From the NCBI RefSeq assembly GCF_005280585.1, contig NZ_SZVO01000009.1:310001-374000 (forward strand): 64,000 nt of DNA. Direction: 5' to 3'. The first letter of the stretch is position 1. Each line of letters begins with the position of its first letter. Source of the stretch: Dyadobacter frigoris (GTDB taxonomy: Bacteria; Bacteroidota; Bacteroidia; Cytophagales; Spirosomataceae). Both the position numbers and the translations under genes were made by a program. Positions 9,275 through 17,836 of this stretch are shown in pieces. The notes beneath the pieces were generated by a model that saw only the letters and a list, made by a program, of their open reading frames with translations, ran no database searches and was not told the DNA's origin.

Positions 9275-12200
9275 ATGAAACACCTTTTCAAAAACATATT
9301 CAGATTTGCAGCAATCAGCATTGCTTTTTTTGCTATTGTATTGTTATGCATTCACTTTTGGTTCAAGTACAATTCTGAAAGAACAATTGAGCAGCTCATC
9401 AGCTGGGGCTCTGGTGGAAAGCTGAAATGTTCGATTGGAAAAATCGAGACCAATTATTTTCATAATGCAATCCATGTCGAGGGGATCAGCATTTTTACAG
9501 TCAATTCTTCCAATCAATCAACCAGTTATAAGTTCAACGTTAAAGATTTTCATTTCCGGACACGTTCAAGGTGGGATCTGTTTGTTCACAGGCAACTGCT
9601 CATTGATTCCATTGTTTTCAACAGTCCTGAAATTGTCATTGGGAAAAGGGTAATATCGCAAACCGACAGCACCAATAAAATTGCTTTGCTGGATGATCTT
9701 GAAAAATTATACAGCTCCATCTACAAATCCCTTAACGTGCTTAATCTTCAACTCTTTAAGATCAATGAAGGGAAGCTTATAGTCAGAAATGAAGACAACC
9801 CTTCCAAACCGCCGCTTGTGGTAAGCCACATTCATTTTTCGATTAATAAATTGAAAATTGGTTCATCACACAGGAAAGATTCCTCCCAATTCATTTTCTC
9901 CGAACGGGTCATGCTGCGTATTGCCGATCAGAAAATAATGCTTCCCGATAACAAGAGCAATGTCAGCTTTAAGGAGCTTTTGATCGATTCCAAAGATAAG
10001 CTCGTTCGACTTTCCGGCGCGGCAGTTCGTATTTATCCTTCCCTAAATCAACGAAACAGCACCGATATTAGGGCCAGAAAACTCAGTATCCTGGGTCTGG
10101 ATTTTAATCTGTTATACCAAAAACAATTAGTGAAGGCCGATTCGGTTTTTCTTGAAAATCCATTTATTACTTCTGAGCTTTTTATTGGGGGTAAGGCCAG
10201 AAAAAGTGGAAATGACAAAAAGGCTTTGTTTGACAGCACCTTAAATCAGTTGCCGGTCGCTTTTAATATTGGCCATGTAATCATGCAGAAGGGCGGAGTA
10301 GCTACAAATTTGCATCAGGGAGGGAAAATAACACGGTTTTCTGCGGCGAATGACAATGTGAGTATTTCCGGTTTTCACCTGAATGATTCGGGGAAAAAAG
10401 AGCTTAAAATTGGCGGTTTCCACTACACGGTGCGCAACTATACCGGCTTTTTACCTGACAGCATACTTCAGTTGAAATTTGACAGTCTGCAATTTATAAA
10501 CGATAAAATTGTCCTGCATAACCTGATCGCTTCCACGCCCCGCAACAGAAGAAATAAGGTACTACGGGATTATGTAATACCACGTTTTGAGGTCACAGGG
10601 ATGGATTGGCTCGCTTTTATTTTTCACAATAATTTTAAAGCGCGTGATGCTGTTTTGTACCAACCAATTCTGCGCTCAGAGCAGAATGTTTTTTTGACTT
10701 CAATGCCGGCAGGTAAAGCCAAAAGGTCCATCTATCAAAATCTGTCGCTGATGGATAAGATTATTGATCTTGAAAAACTTCGGATCGTGGATGGTGATCT
10801 CAGTTTAAAACAGGGCAGCACCTTGGAGTTACGACTTCAAAACCTGAATCTGAGCGTTCACGTCGGTAAGCTGGGCAAAGCCAGATCGCCCGGCGAACTT
10901 GTCCGGTCCATAAAACAATTATCGTTCGGAACGGCGGCTGTCACTACTCCCTCTGTGATTGTTACCACGGGCCCTTCTGTCTTTAATGAAATCGGACAAA
11001 AACTTGTTTTTGACAGTATACGGGTTGATACAAAAAATGGCGATATCGGCGGGACTTTTAAAAAGGTAGAGGTTCAGGATTTTTCTTTTGAAAACAATCA
11101 GCTTGATATAAGCAGACTGCAGTGGGAGGAAGGCTCGGTTTCGGTGGATGCGGCCAGTTCCGGCGCGGCAATCCGGACGAAATCAAACCGGACGCTCTGG
11201 TTTTTTATAGAACAAATGAGCGGAAACAATACAAAGCTGCATTTTAAGGGCAATGGCGTCAAAGCTGAAGTCAATCTGGAAAATCTTTCTGCCAATAAAA
11301 TTTCAAGAGAAAAAGGCAGTTCGCTTCAAACTGAAGGCCTTCGGCTCATGGGTACTGATGCCAGTATTAATACTCCGTCAGGCGTTTTGCAGCTGGGTGA
11401 TTTTGATATAGGGGATAAGGAAAATTCGACGGTTCGCGATATCGTTTTTCGCCGCCAGAATCCGGGGGATACTATACTTGTCGATGTTCCGGTTCTGGGC
11501 TTTAAGCCTTATTTGGAAAAGACGCTTCTTACCAAAAGACTAACGTTGGACTCGGTGAGCGTAAATCAGCCGCGTATTCTGTTTTCCGCTCAAAGGCGTG
11601 AGCGGAAAGATACTATTTCCTTGAAATCAGCTGCTTTACCCAATTTTAATATACACGAATTTTTTGTCAGGGATGGTTATTTTCTGGCAGGCTTGGCAGG
11701 CGACAGTACTGTGGTTAAGCGTATTTCGATTTCTGCCAAAAGTATAGCAACACAGCTTGACAGTTCCCTGCTAGCCGAGCGGATCAGCGTTGATGCCCGT
11801 GCTATTTTGCTAAGCAAAAACAGCGGTGAACGTGCGGATGCAGATGGTGATTTATCAGCAGAACTGGATCATTTTAAATACCATCCTGGCCTTGGGACCT
11901 GGGCTGTGCAGCTGGACAAATTTAAAACGAACCGCATTGGTTTCAAAAGAAATAAAGCCGAAAAGCATACCCGATTGTCTTTGGAAAGGTTAAAGATTGA
12001 AGATCTTACTGCGAATCAAACCGACCTGGATCAGGGCCTTTCCTGGTTTATCAACCGTTCCGGCGCGCGTCTGCAACTGGATTCTTTATCTTTACAAACA
12101 GAAAAGAGTTTTCTCGGGTTAGGCCAGCTGCGTTTTGATGGAAAAGGGCGTCAGCTCACCATGCGTTCATTTTCATTGAATCCGGCAGTAAGCAGATCCG

Positions 12201-13108
12201 ACTTTTATGAGGGCCGTGTTTACCGTAAAATTTATTTGACAACCCAAACCGGAGAAATACAGGTAAACGGGCTGGAGCTTAAAAAAGAAGGTCTTCAAAT
12301 GTCCTATGTCGGGATCGATAATAGTGCACTTACAATCTATGCAGACAAGCTGAAAAAATTTGGCCCGCCCATCATTCAGCCTTTACCGGTAGCTGCTTTG
12401 GCCAAAATAGGCTTCCCATTCCAAATTGATGAAATATGGCTTCGCAATGCCCGTGTGCATTATACGGAACTGAATCCTGTTTCCAAGGATACCGGAAGTG
12501 TGAATTTTTCATCGATCAATGCCAGCATTAGAAATGTATCCTCAAACAGAACAGTGGGCGCTGATAGTCTGCATGTCAAGGTTTCGGCTTTGTTTTTGGA
12601 TAAAATGCAGCTGCAAGTAGCGATGAGCCAGTCTTACCGGGACACCTTGGGGGGCCTGCGGCTGGATATTGAACTTGGCCCGGGAAAATTTACGGAACTC
12701 AATCCTTTTCTTGCTCCATTACTTTCTGCGCGGGCCAGGTCGGGTTATCTTGATTCCATGCGTATGACAGCGGTTGGCAACGACTATATATCCAAAGGCT
12801 TTATGAATCTGCATTATCATAACCTTAAGGCCGACTTACTGGATTCAGGTAAGGTGGACAAACAGAAATTTCGTACCAGACTGATCGGTTTTTTTGCAAA
12901 TAAAATTGCGATACGAAACAGTAATACAAAAAAGGAAGCATCTTTTATTTTTGTACGAAACAGACAAAAACCAGTCATTGTTTATTTTTTGAGAATGGTT
13001 GTGGGCGGGTGTGCGGGCAGCATTGCTCCGATCTCAAATGTTTTTTTTCGAAAGCAGTATAAAAGGGCTATTAAAAATGTTCCCAAACATACTGAACTGG
13101 TTTTGTAA
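9275..13108 (+). CDS. AsmA-like/DUF748-like large periplasmic protein
   Basis: A 1277-residue protein with one N-terminal membrane segment (about residues 8-28). The long beta-rich periplasmic body of repeated short strands has phrases such as L-R-I-V-D-G-D-L-S-L and F-Q-I-D-E-I-W-L-R-N-A-R-V-H-Y-T-E, typical of AsmA/TamB/YhdP-like proteins. Known members bridge inner and outer membranes and affect lipid transport or outer-membrane assembly; that role is extrapolated. The C-terminus holds a final helix with hydrophobic V-I-V-Y-F-L-R-M-V-V-G-G followed by a basic tail, as in many Bacteroidota AsmA-like proteins. It is a single-gene unit, with long gaps or minus-strand genes on either side. Confidence 0.8.
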   Translation: MKHLFKNIFRFAAISIAFFAIVLLCIHFWFKYNSERTIEQLISWGSGGKLKCSIGKIETNYFHNAIHVEGISIFTVNSSNQSTSYKFNVKDFHFRTRSRWDLFVHRQLLIDSIVFNSPEIVIGKRVISQTDSTNKIALLDDLEKLYSSIYKSLNVLNLQLFKINEGKLIVRNEDNPSKPPLVVSHIHFSINKLKIGSSHRKDSSQFIFSERVMLRIADQKIMLPDNKSNVSFKELLIDSKDKLVRLSGAAVRIYPSLNQRNSTDIRARKLSILGLDFNLLYQKQLVKADSVFLENPFITSELFIGGKARKSGNDKKALFDSTLNQLPVAFNIGHVIMQKGGVATNLHQGGKITRFSAANDNVSISGFHLNDSGKKELKIGGFHYTVRNYTGFLPDSILQLKFDSLQFINDKIVLHNLIASTPRNRRNKVLRDYVIPRFEVTGMDWLAFIFHNNFKARDAVLYQPILRSEQNVFLTSMPAGKAKRSIYQNLSLMDKIIDLEKLRIVDGDLSLKQGSTLELRLQNLNLSVHVGKLGKARSPGELVRSIKQLSFGTAAVTTPSVIVTTGPSVFNEIGQKLVFDSIRVDTKNGDIGGTFKKVEVQDFSFENNQLDISRLQWEEGSVSVDAASSGAAIRTKSNRTLWFFIEQMSGNNTKLHFKGNGVKAEVNLENLSANKISREKGSSLQTEGLRLMGTDASINTPSGVLQLGDFDIGDKENSTVRDIVFRRQNPGDTILVDVPVLGFKPYLEKTLLTKRLTLDSVSVNQPRILFSAQRRERKDTISLKSAALPNFNIHEFFVRDGYFLAGLAGDSTVVKRISISAKSIATQLDSSLLAERISVDARAILLSKNSGERADADGDLSAELDHFKYHPGLGTWAVQLDKFKTNRIGFKRNKAEKHTRLSLERLKIEDLTANQTDLDQGLSWFINRSGARLQLDSLSLQTEKSFLGLGQLRFDGKGRQLTMRSFSLNPAVSRSDFYEGRVYRKIYLTTQTGEIQVNGLELKKEGLQMSYVGIDNSALTIYADKLKKFGPPIIQPLPVAALAKIGFPFQIDEIWLRNARVHYTELNPVSKDTGSVNFSSINASIRNVSSNRTVGADSLHVKVSALFLDKMQLQVAMSQSYRDTLGGLRLDIELGPGKFTELNPFLAPLLSARARSGYLDSMRMTAVGNDYISKGFMNLHYHNLKADLLDSGKVDKQKFRTRLIGFFANKIAIRNSNTKKEASFIFVRNRQKPVIVYFLRMVVGGCAGSIAPISNVFFRKQYKRAIKNVPKHTELVL

Positions 13109-13376
13109 CCTTAATTTAAAGCGTCTGATTCTTGACCCATAAAAGTTTTTTATGTACCCAGACAGGCTTATTTTGGTTTCAAGAAATAAATTAGAATAAA
13201 TGTGATTTATGTGTATTTAATATAACTAAACATATAATCATATGCATTGTCTCATTTAGAATTGTAGAAAGTTTGGTAAAGTTTTCCTAATAACTTTACT
13301 TTGTCTATATAATTTATAGAATAAGATCTTTGTGTTACCACCAGCACAAAGGATTTTGTTAAAATCTAAAAACAAT
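13109..13376 (+). promoter_or_regulatory. Leader/promoter region with hairpin ahead of poly-Cys ORF
   Basis: AT-rich stretch carrying a hairpin with 7-bp arms at 13328-13334 (CTTTGTG) and 13345-13351 (CACAAAG), extendable by G-T pairs, with a loop of about 10 nt. It lies 25 bp before the ATG of the 29-codon poly-cysteine ORF. A promoter is expected around 13280-13330, but no motif could be fixed with confidence. Confidence 0.4.
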
Positions 13377-13466
13377 ATGAATAGAATAAGAAGTTATTCT
13401 TCGCTTTGGTGTGTGTCTTTTCCCCGGTATCCGGGTCTATACCTTCACCTTCTGTGCTGTTGTTGA
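13377..13466 (+). CDS. Short ORF ending in Cys-Cys-Cys, putative leader peptide
   Basis: A 29-codon ORF: ATG at 13377, TGA at 13464-13466. The peptide begins M-N-R-I-R-S-Y-S-S-L-W-C and ends L-H-L-L-C-C-C directly before the stop (codons TGC TGT TGT). It lies about 310 bp upstream of a broken SusC gene and just after a hairpin. Poly-cysteine short ORFs act as cysteine-responsive attenuators upstream of sulfur genes in mycobacteria (established knowledge). A similar sensing role here, perhaps for a sulfur-related TonB transporter, is inference. The basic, aromatic-rich N-terminus argues against a random frame but does not prove translation. Confidence 0.45.
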   Translation: MNRIRSYSSLWCVSFPRYPGLYLHLLCCC

Positions 13467-13776
13467 CTTTTCATCTACTGCTATGAGCCCGTTTATTTTT
13501 TGACTTTCATTTGAGATTTTCAGGGATTGAAGTGGAATTTAAAAAAGAAACTGGTCGGCCCTTTTTCAGGCCCAGACTGCCAGACAAATGGCTTTATGCA
13601 TAAGATACTTCACTAATAGCCGCACACCGCACCTTAAATCACTTTGTATCCGGAACGCGCGATTTTCATCTGGGAAAATAAATTACGTATATACTTTAAA
13701 GTTAGTATTTGTTCCTGGATTTCTCAGCATTTAAAACATAATTATCAACCCATTCCTAAGCAAAAACCAGTTGAAT
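13467..13776. other. Spacer between poly-Cys ORF and broken SusC gene
   Basis: About 310 bp with no recognisable gene. The GC content is higher than in the upstream leader and short open frames exist, but none resembles a known protein. This would be the long 5' untranslated region of the SusC transcript if the poly-Cys ORF is its leader. Confidence 0.35.
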
Positions 13777-14805
13777 ATGATGAAGAAATACCTTTACATT
13801 TTTATTTTTTTAATCTTAACCTTCCGGTATTCCCAGGCTCAGAATCTGGTGAAAGGGGTAGTCAAAGATGGTTCGGGACAAACCATTCCCGGAGCCACTG
13901 TTATTTTAAAAGGAACTTCCAGATATGCCAGTACAGATGTTGATGGAAAATTTAACATTGCCCGGCCAAAAATTTGCCTTTCACGCTGCAGGTCACACTT
14001 ACGGGTTATGAGCAGCAGGAAGTCGATATTTATGAATTATCCTCTGAGCTGGTTGAAATCGCTTTAAAAACAGCCAATGTACTGGATGAGGTCGTTGTGA
14101 TCGGTTATGGAACGCAGAAAAAGGGAGATTTGACCGGGTCAGTTTCTTCGGTTCCCCAGCTTGCACTAAAACAACCCATCAGCTCTTTTGACCGCGCCTT
14201 GCAGGGAGCCGCAGCCGGTGTTCAGGTAACACAGGTTTCGGGCCAGCCCGGGGCGGCTGTAAGTATCAGGATACGGGGTGGTAATTCGATCACCGGGGGT
14301 AATGAGCCTCTATATGTAATTGACGGATTTCCGGTATATAACAGCAATGCTGATGCAAGTGCCGGTGTTACGGCAGGTCCGAGCATCAATGCGCTGGCCA
14401 GTTTAAATCCCAGCGATATTGAATCGATTGAAGTACTTAAAGACGCCTCTGCCACAGCTATTTATGGTTCCAGGGGAGCTAACGGAGTTGTCATCATTAC
14501 AACAAAAAAAGGGAAAGCAGGGCAGAATACTTTTACTTACGACGCTTACTATGGCAGTCAATCCATATTGAAAAGAGTAGATGTGCTACAAAAAGACGAC
14601 AAATCTGCTGCTGAATGTACCTATTCCCTACACGACCGGACAGTCCACAGCTCTGCAAAATTACGGCTCGGTGGAAAGTAAAGGAATCGAGCTGGGGATC
14701 AATACCACGAACTTTTCGGGGCCTTTTTCCTGGAACACCAATTTTGTATTTTCAGTCAACAGAAATAAAACCCCGAACATTACCTGTCAGGAATTGTGCA
14801 TGTAA
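13777..14805 (+). pseudogene. Broken SusC/RagA TonB-dependent receptor
   Basis: Starts with ATG-ATG at 13777 and a signal peptide ending S-Q-A-Q, then a carboxypeptidase-D-like domain (V-K-G-V-V-K-D-G-S-G-Q-T-I-P-G-A). A one-base loss in an A-run near 13966 shifts the frame. In the next frame (13974-14681) follow the TonB-box region L-D-E-V-V-V-I-G-Y-G and a full plug domain (I-R-I-R-G-G-N-S-I, N-P-S-D-I-E-S-I-E-V-L-K-D). Near 14580 the sequence jumps to the last part of a SusC barrel (Y-G-S-V-E-S-K-G-I-E-L-G, then W-N-T-N-F-V-F-S-V-N-R-N-K) and stops early. Roughly 500-600 barrel residues and the SusD partner are missing. Confidence 0.88.
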
Positions 14806-14837
14806 ATGCTTTAATTTCTTCTATAAATATCTGCTCT

Positions 14838-15647
14838 TTATTCTTTTAAAACTTTTCCGGTATGGATCAGGCCTTTATGATCTGTTATTTTCACAATATA
14901 AATACCAGGAGTAGTTGCTCTTAGATCAATATGACTGAATGGAACGCTGCGCTCATAGACCAGCTTGCCGCTCACATCATAAAACTTCACTGCCTTCACT
15001 GATCCGTTTATATATAAAAAATCTTTAACAGGATTGGGATAAAATACAAAGGATGACTCTACGCTGTCAGAATCTGAATTATCCTCACTATATGGTTTAT
15101 CGGTTAAAGAAGCTCCCCCCTGAATCGACATACTCTTTCTCAATGAAGCATTGTCTTGAATCCGGATACTGGTACCAGCTTTACTAGTTTCTCTTTGACC
15201 CGAAAGTGCAGCACTGATAATGATTGGTACACGCTGTTCGGAAACAGATACCATGAGTGCCTTAACCTGGATCAAAGCAGTATAGGCACCTTCGGAAGGA
15301 CCAGTCGCAGGAAACTCTCCGCTCTCGTTTGAAATGATGACAGTGGTTCCCGTGACGGGATCATAGGGGCCAATATTTACAGTCAGGAAACCTTCAGCCG
15401 AAGGGTCATCAAAATTCACAGTTAAGACTGGTAAACCTGCTGGAAGCTGAACAGTCCAAATCGCAGGAGTTTCGCTCTGGATTACACCAGATCCCAGATT
15501 GAGCAGATCAGCACGAATTATGACCGTTTCGCCAGAAAAGACAGGTGACCTATCAGGATTTATCCCGGCTATTGAAGGTATTTGCGCAAGTGCTATTCCA
15601 GTTAGAAACGACAATTGCATTACAAAAAGAAGTATATATTTCATCAT
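14838..15647 (-). CDS. Secreted T9SS type A sorting-domain protein
   Basis: About 269 residues from ATG 15647 (the open frame reaches a TTG at 15653). Signal peptide at residues 1-22 (ending A-L-A-Q). The middle part is beta-rich with an IPT-like start (I-A-G-I-N-P-D-R-S-P-V-F-S-G-E) and no enzyme motif. The C-terminal domain has the T9SS type A hallmarks: F-Y-P-N-P-V-K-D, Y-D-V-S-G-K-L-V-Y and P-G-I-Y-I-V-K-I before a basic tail. By family knowledge it is exported across the outer membrane by the type IX system. It is convergent with the broken SusC gene and is the last gene of the minus-strand toxin island. Confidence 0.85.
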   Translation of the reverse strand: MMKYILLFVMQLSFLTGIALAQIPSIAGINPDRSPVFSGETVIIRADLLNLGSGVIQSETPAIWTVQLPAGLPVLTVNFDDPSAEGFLTVNIGPYDPVTGTTVIISNESGEFPATGPSEGAYTALIQVKALMVSVSEQRVPIIISAALSGQRETSKAGTSIRIQDNASLRKSMSIQGGASLTDKPYSEDNSDSDSVESSFVFYPNPVKDFLYINGSVKAVKFYDVSGKLVYERSVPFSHIDLRATTPGIYIVKITDHKGLIHTGKVLKE

Positions 15648-15703
15648 TCTCAAAATTGACAGACCGTTAAATAATATCTCATAGTAAGTATGCCTAAGTT
15701 TAT

Positions 15704-16297
15704 TTAAAGAGCATTAATTACCCTTGAATAAATATTATTGGCATCCACTGTATCATAAACCTGGTGCGTAGGATCATTTATAATAGTAACAGTCATGATT
15801 GCCGTACTTCCCGGTTGAGCAGAGCTGCGTTGTATTGTAAATCCGATAATAGAATTGCCTAGCGCGGGTATGATAATTCCTGTGTTGGCTTGAAGAGTGA
15901 GCTTTCTGCCACCCAGTGCGGTACCTATGACAGTCCATTCTGCGTTTTTAACTAGTACCGATGCTGCTGCTCCCGACGGTGTTATCGTCGTTTGCGTTTG
16001 GTCAAATCCAAGAGTATATCCCGTTGGGATGATAATACTGAACTGGATATTTGCGCTTGTTGCTGCCGAGTTCACCTCATACAATCCTACAGTAAAGTTT
16101 TTAGTTGTACCATTACTGGCAAAGTTAGCTGATGGTAAGTTGATCGTTGGAGTCAGGTCCGGACCTGAAAGTCTTTTTACCCGGTTCCCTGCGCTATCAT
16201 ATTCAAAAACAATATTTTGCGCTTGTGAAGTTATTCCAATCAGAATAGCGAAAAATAAGAATAAATATCTTATCATAGTAGTTTTACTTTTAAACAC
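15704..16297 (-). CDS. Secreted protein with mini-YD motif
   Basis: A 197-residue secreted protein with signal peptide ending S-Q-A-Q; ATG 16276 is an equally good start. Right after cleavage it has N-I-V-F-E-Y-D-S-A-G-N-R-V-K-R, a single copy of the Y-D-x-x-G-N-R motif that builds RHS repeats. The rest is a beta-sandwich-like domain (A-T-S-A-N-I-Q-F-S-I-I-I-P-T-G-Y) without recognisable sorting domain. The next gene upstream shares the same start architecture. Function is unknown; its place next to an RHS toxin island suggests relation to RHS-type surface proteins, but this is inference. Confidence 0.7.
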   Translation of the reverse strand: MFKSKTTMIRYLFLFFAILIGITSQAQNIVFEYDSAGNRVKRLSGPDLTPTINLPSANFASNGTTKNFTVGLYEVNSAATSANIQFSIIIPTGYTLGFDQTQTTITPSGAAASVLVKNAEWTVIGTALGGRKLTLQANTGIIIPALGNSIIGFTIQRSSAQPGSTAIMTVTIINDPTHQVYDTVDANNIYSRVINAL

Positions 16298-16406
16298 GAG
16301 AAGGTTTTGACTCCTTTATAAATACTCTTGGGGTTCATCCTATCACACTTTTAAAAAATCGACAATTGAGGTGTATTGCGATAAATATCTCCCCTAATGT
16401 GCCGAT

Positions 16407-17054
16407 TCACTGTTTTACAATCTTCTTTATTGTTAATAAACCATTAGTAAGGGTGATTCTAACCAGGTACACACCCGAGGGGAGATCGCTAACATCAACT
16501 CCATTCGCAGGAATGTTACCCAAACTCAAAACCGATTTTCCTGAAACATTAAATAACTGTATCACCCCGGCTATAGCTCCCTTTATTTTTAGCAGATCTT
16601 TAACGGGATTTGGGTAGAATGATATTTGAGGATCAAAATTCAGGCTCTGTATTCGGCTATATGCAGATGAACCATCCTTATCAATCATTTTCAGCCGGTA
16701 CAGGTTTTCACCATCCGCAGGGGATTTATCAATGAACGAATAATAACTGCTGGAACTTTTGTCACCGTTTGCCTTAACATCTCCGATATTCAACCATTTC
16801 TTTCCGTCCTGGCTACGCTCAATTTTGAAGTAGTCAGAATTGATTTCAGTAGATGTTTGCCAGCTTAGTACCCCGCTGACTTCTTCGGAACTACTGGTGG
16901 TTTTGATAGCTACAAAGCTAATCAGGGTTACAGGTAAGGGAGCATTTTGTTTTCGTAGAATGCGGTTGCCTGCATTGTCATATTGATATACGATAGTTTG
17001 GGCAATTAATGGAGTATTAAAAAGAGCAAAAAATATTAATAGATGTAGTCTCAT
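16407..17054 (-). CDS. T9SS type A sorting-domain protein with mini-YD motif
   Basis: 215 residues: signal peptide (about 1-18, ending I-A-Q), then T-I-V-Y-Q-Y-D-N-A-G-N-R-I-L-R, one RHS/YD-like motif. A fibronectin-like domain typical of T9SS cargo follows (L-S-W-Q-T-S-T-E-I-N-S-D-Y-F, I-E-R-S-Q-D-G-K, Y-R-L-K-M-I-D). The C-terminal sorting domain has S-F-Y-P-N-P-V-K-D, F-N-V-S-G-K-S-V and P-S-G-V-Y-L-V-R-I. It should be displayed on or released from the cell surface. The start ATG at 17054 lies inside a 75-bp repeat whose other copy is at 17447-17521. Confidence 0.82.
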   Translation of the reverse strand: MRLHLLIFFALFNTPLIAQTIVYQYDNAGNRILRKQNAPLPVTLISFVAIKTTSSSEEVSGVLSWQTSTEINSDYFKIERSQDGKKWLNIGDVKANGDKSSSSYYSFIDKSPADGENLYRLKMIDKDGSSAYSRIQSLNFDPQISFYPNPVKDLLKIKGAIAGVIQLFNVSGKSVLSLGNIPANGVDVSDLPSGVYLVRITLTNGLLTIKKIVKQ

Positions 17055-17123
17055 GAGTTAGTCAGAATTTAAACGGGAGTTATAATTTGGGATCTATCCA
17101 TGTACCTGCCTCGATAGCACGTA
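17049..17123. repeat. 75-bp direct repeat, copy A
   Basis: Matches 17447-17521 at 73 of 75 positions by eye. On the minus strand it encodes the last residues R-A-I-E-A-G-T-W-I-D-P-K-L and stop of the DUF1493 gene, then a 30-bp spacer and the first bases of the T9SS gene. Copy A is thus an orphan 3' end of DUF1493, separated from its gene by a 398-bp unit holding the colicin-immunity-like gene. Confidence 0.9.
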
Positions 17124-17133
17124 ATCGAAAATA

Positions 17134-17418
17134 TTATTTTAATTTTTCTTGGGTTTCTATTACTTTTCTTCTCAGCTCAGCTTCATTGTAATAGGCACCT
17201 GGATATTTTGCTATATCATCCTTAAACTGAGAAAAACGACTTGATATCATACTTAAATCTGAAAATGCTTTTTGCTCTTCAGTGGTTAATGAATCGGTAT
17301 CAATTTCCAAATCATAAGAATAATAAAATTCATCGCAAAAAACGGGCGCTGTTATTTGCCTTAGAACATACATGTCAATTAATTGATATAGTCTTCTTTT
17401 ATCATCTTTGCTATACAT
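17134..17418 (-). CDS. Colicin-immunity-like protein
   Basis: A 94-residue soluble acidic helical protein: K-R-R-L-Y-Q-L-I-D-M-Y-V-L-R, then F-C-D-E-F-Y-Y-S-Y-D-L-E, then L-S-M-I-S-S-R-F-S and the end L-R-R-K-V-I-E-T. This layout matches the self-protective colicin-immunity-like family found behind polymorphic toxins. No matching toxin remains next to it, so it reads as an orphan immunity gene protecting against toxins of relatives (inference). It sits inside a 398-bp duplicated or inserted unit bounded by the 75-bp repeats, between the DUF1493 genes and the T9SS genes. Confidence 0.65.
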   Translation of the reverse strand: MYSKDDKRRLYQLIDMYVLRQITAPVFCDEFYYSYDLEIDTDSLTTEEQKAFSDLSMISSRFSQFKDDIAKYPGAYYNEAELRRKVIETQEKLK

Positions 17419-17446
17419 ATTATTTGGGGATTGCTTGTAAAGGACC

Positions 17447-17521
17447 TCTCATGAGTTAGCCAGAATTTAAACGGGAGTTATAATTTTGGATCTATCCATG
17501 TACCTGCCTCGATAGCACGTA
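17447..17521. repeat. 75-bp direct repeat, copy B
   Basis: Second copy of the repeat at 17049-17123, containing the true 3' end of the DUF1493 gene at 17478-17816. The spacing of 398 bp between the copies equals one immunity cassette. Confidence 0.9.
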
Positions 17522-17816
17522 CTAAGTCGCCTAGTGTAATATCGTATATTGGATTGCTTAAGCTTTTGGCACCAGTAAATTTTCTAATTATAGCACTCAA
17601 GAAAAAAATATCAAACCCTTCTGAATGAAAATACTTTCCTGTATCGAAGTCTTCGGAATGAATGTTGAATTTTTTAAAAAAAGCATCCATAAACTCATCT
17701 GTATCATCACCAGTAATACCTAAATCTTTCTCCAGTGTGGTTTTTATAGAAAACGGCTTTGCATATTTTCCTCTATCTTCAATAATAAACTCCTTGAGTA
17801 TTTCCAATGTATCCAT
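17478..17816 (-). CDS. DUF1493 family protein (putative immunity)
   Basis: 112 residues, acidic and soluble. The DUF1493 core is visible: T-T-L-E-K-D-L-G-I-T-G-D-D-T-D-E-F-M-D near residues 26-45, F-F-K-K-F-N-I and the C-terminal I-T-L-G-D-L-V-R-A-I-E-A-G-T-W. DUF1493 resembles an acyl-carrier-like fold and is often found behind RHS or T6SS toxin tails, where an immunity role is proposed; direct proof for this family is limited. It follows a second DUF1493 gene with a 20-bp gap, so both are probably co-transcribed with the alternative RHS tail. Confidence 0.75.
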   Translation of the reverse strand: MDTLEILKEFIIEDRGKYAKPFSIKTTLEKDLGITGDDTDEFMDAFFKKFNIHSEDFDTGKYFHSEGFDIFFLSAIIRKFTGAKSLSNPIYDITLGDLVRAIEAGTWIDPKL

Positions 17817-17836
17817 TTTTAATTTATATCAGTCAT

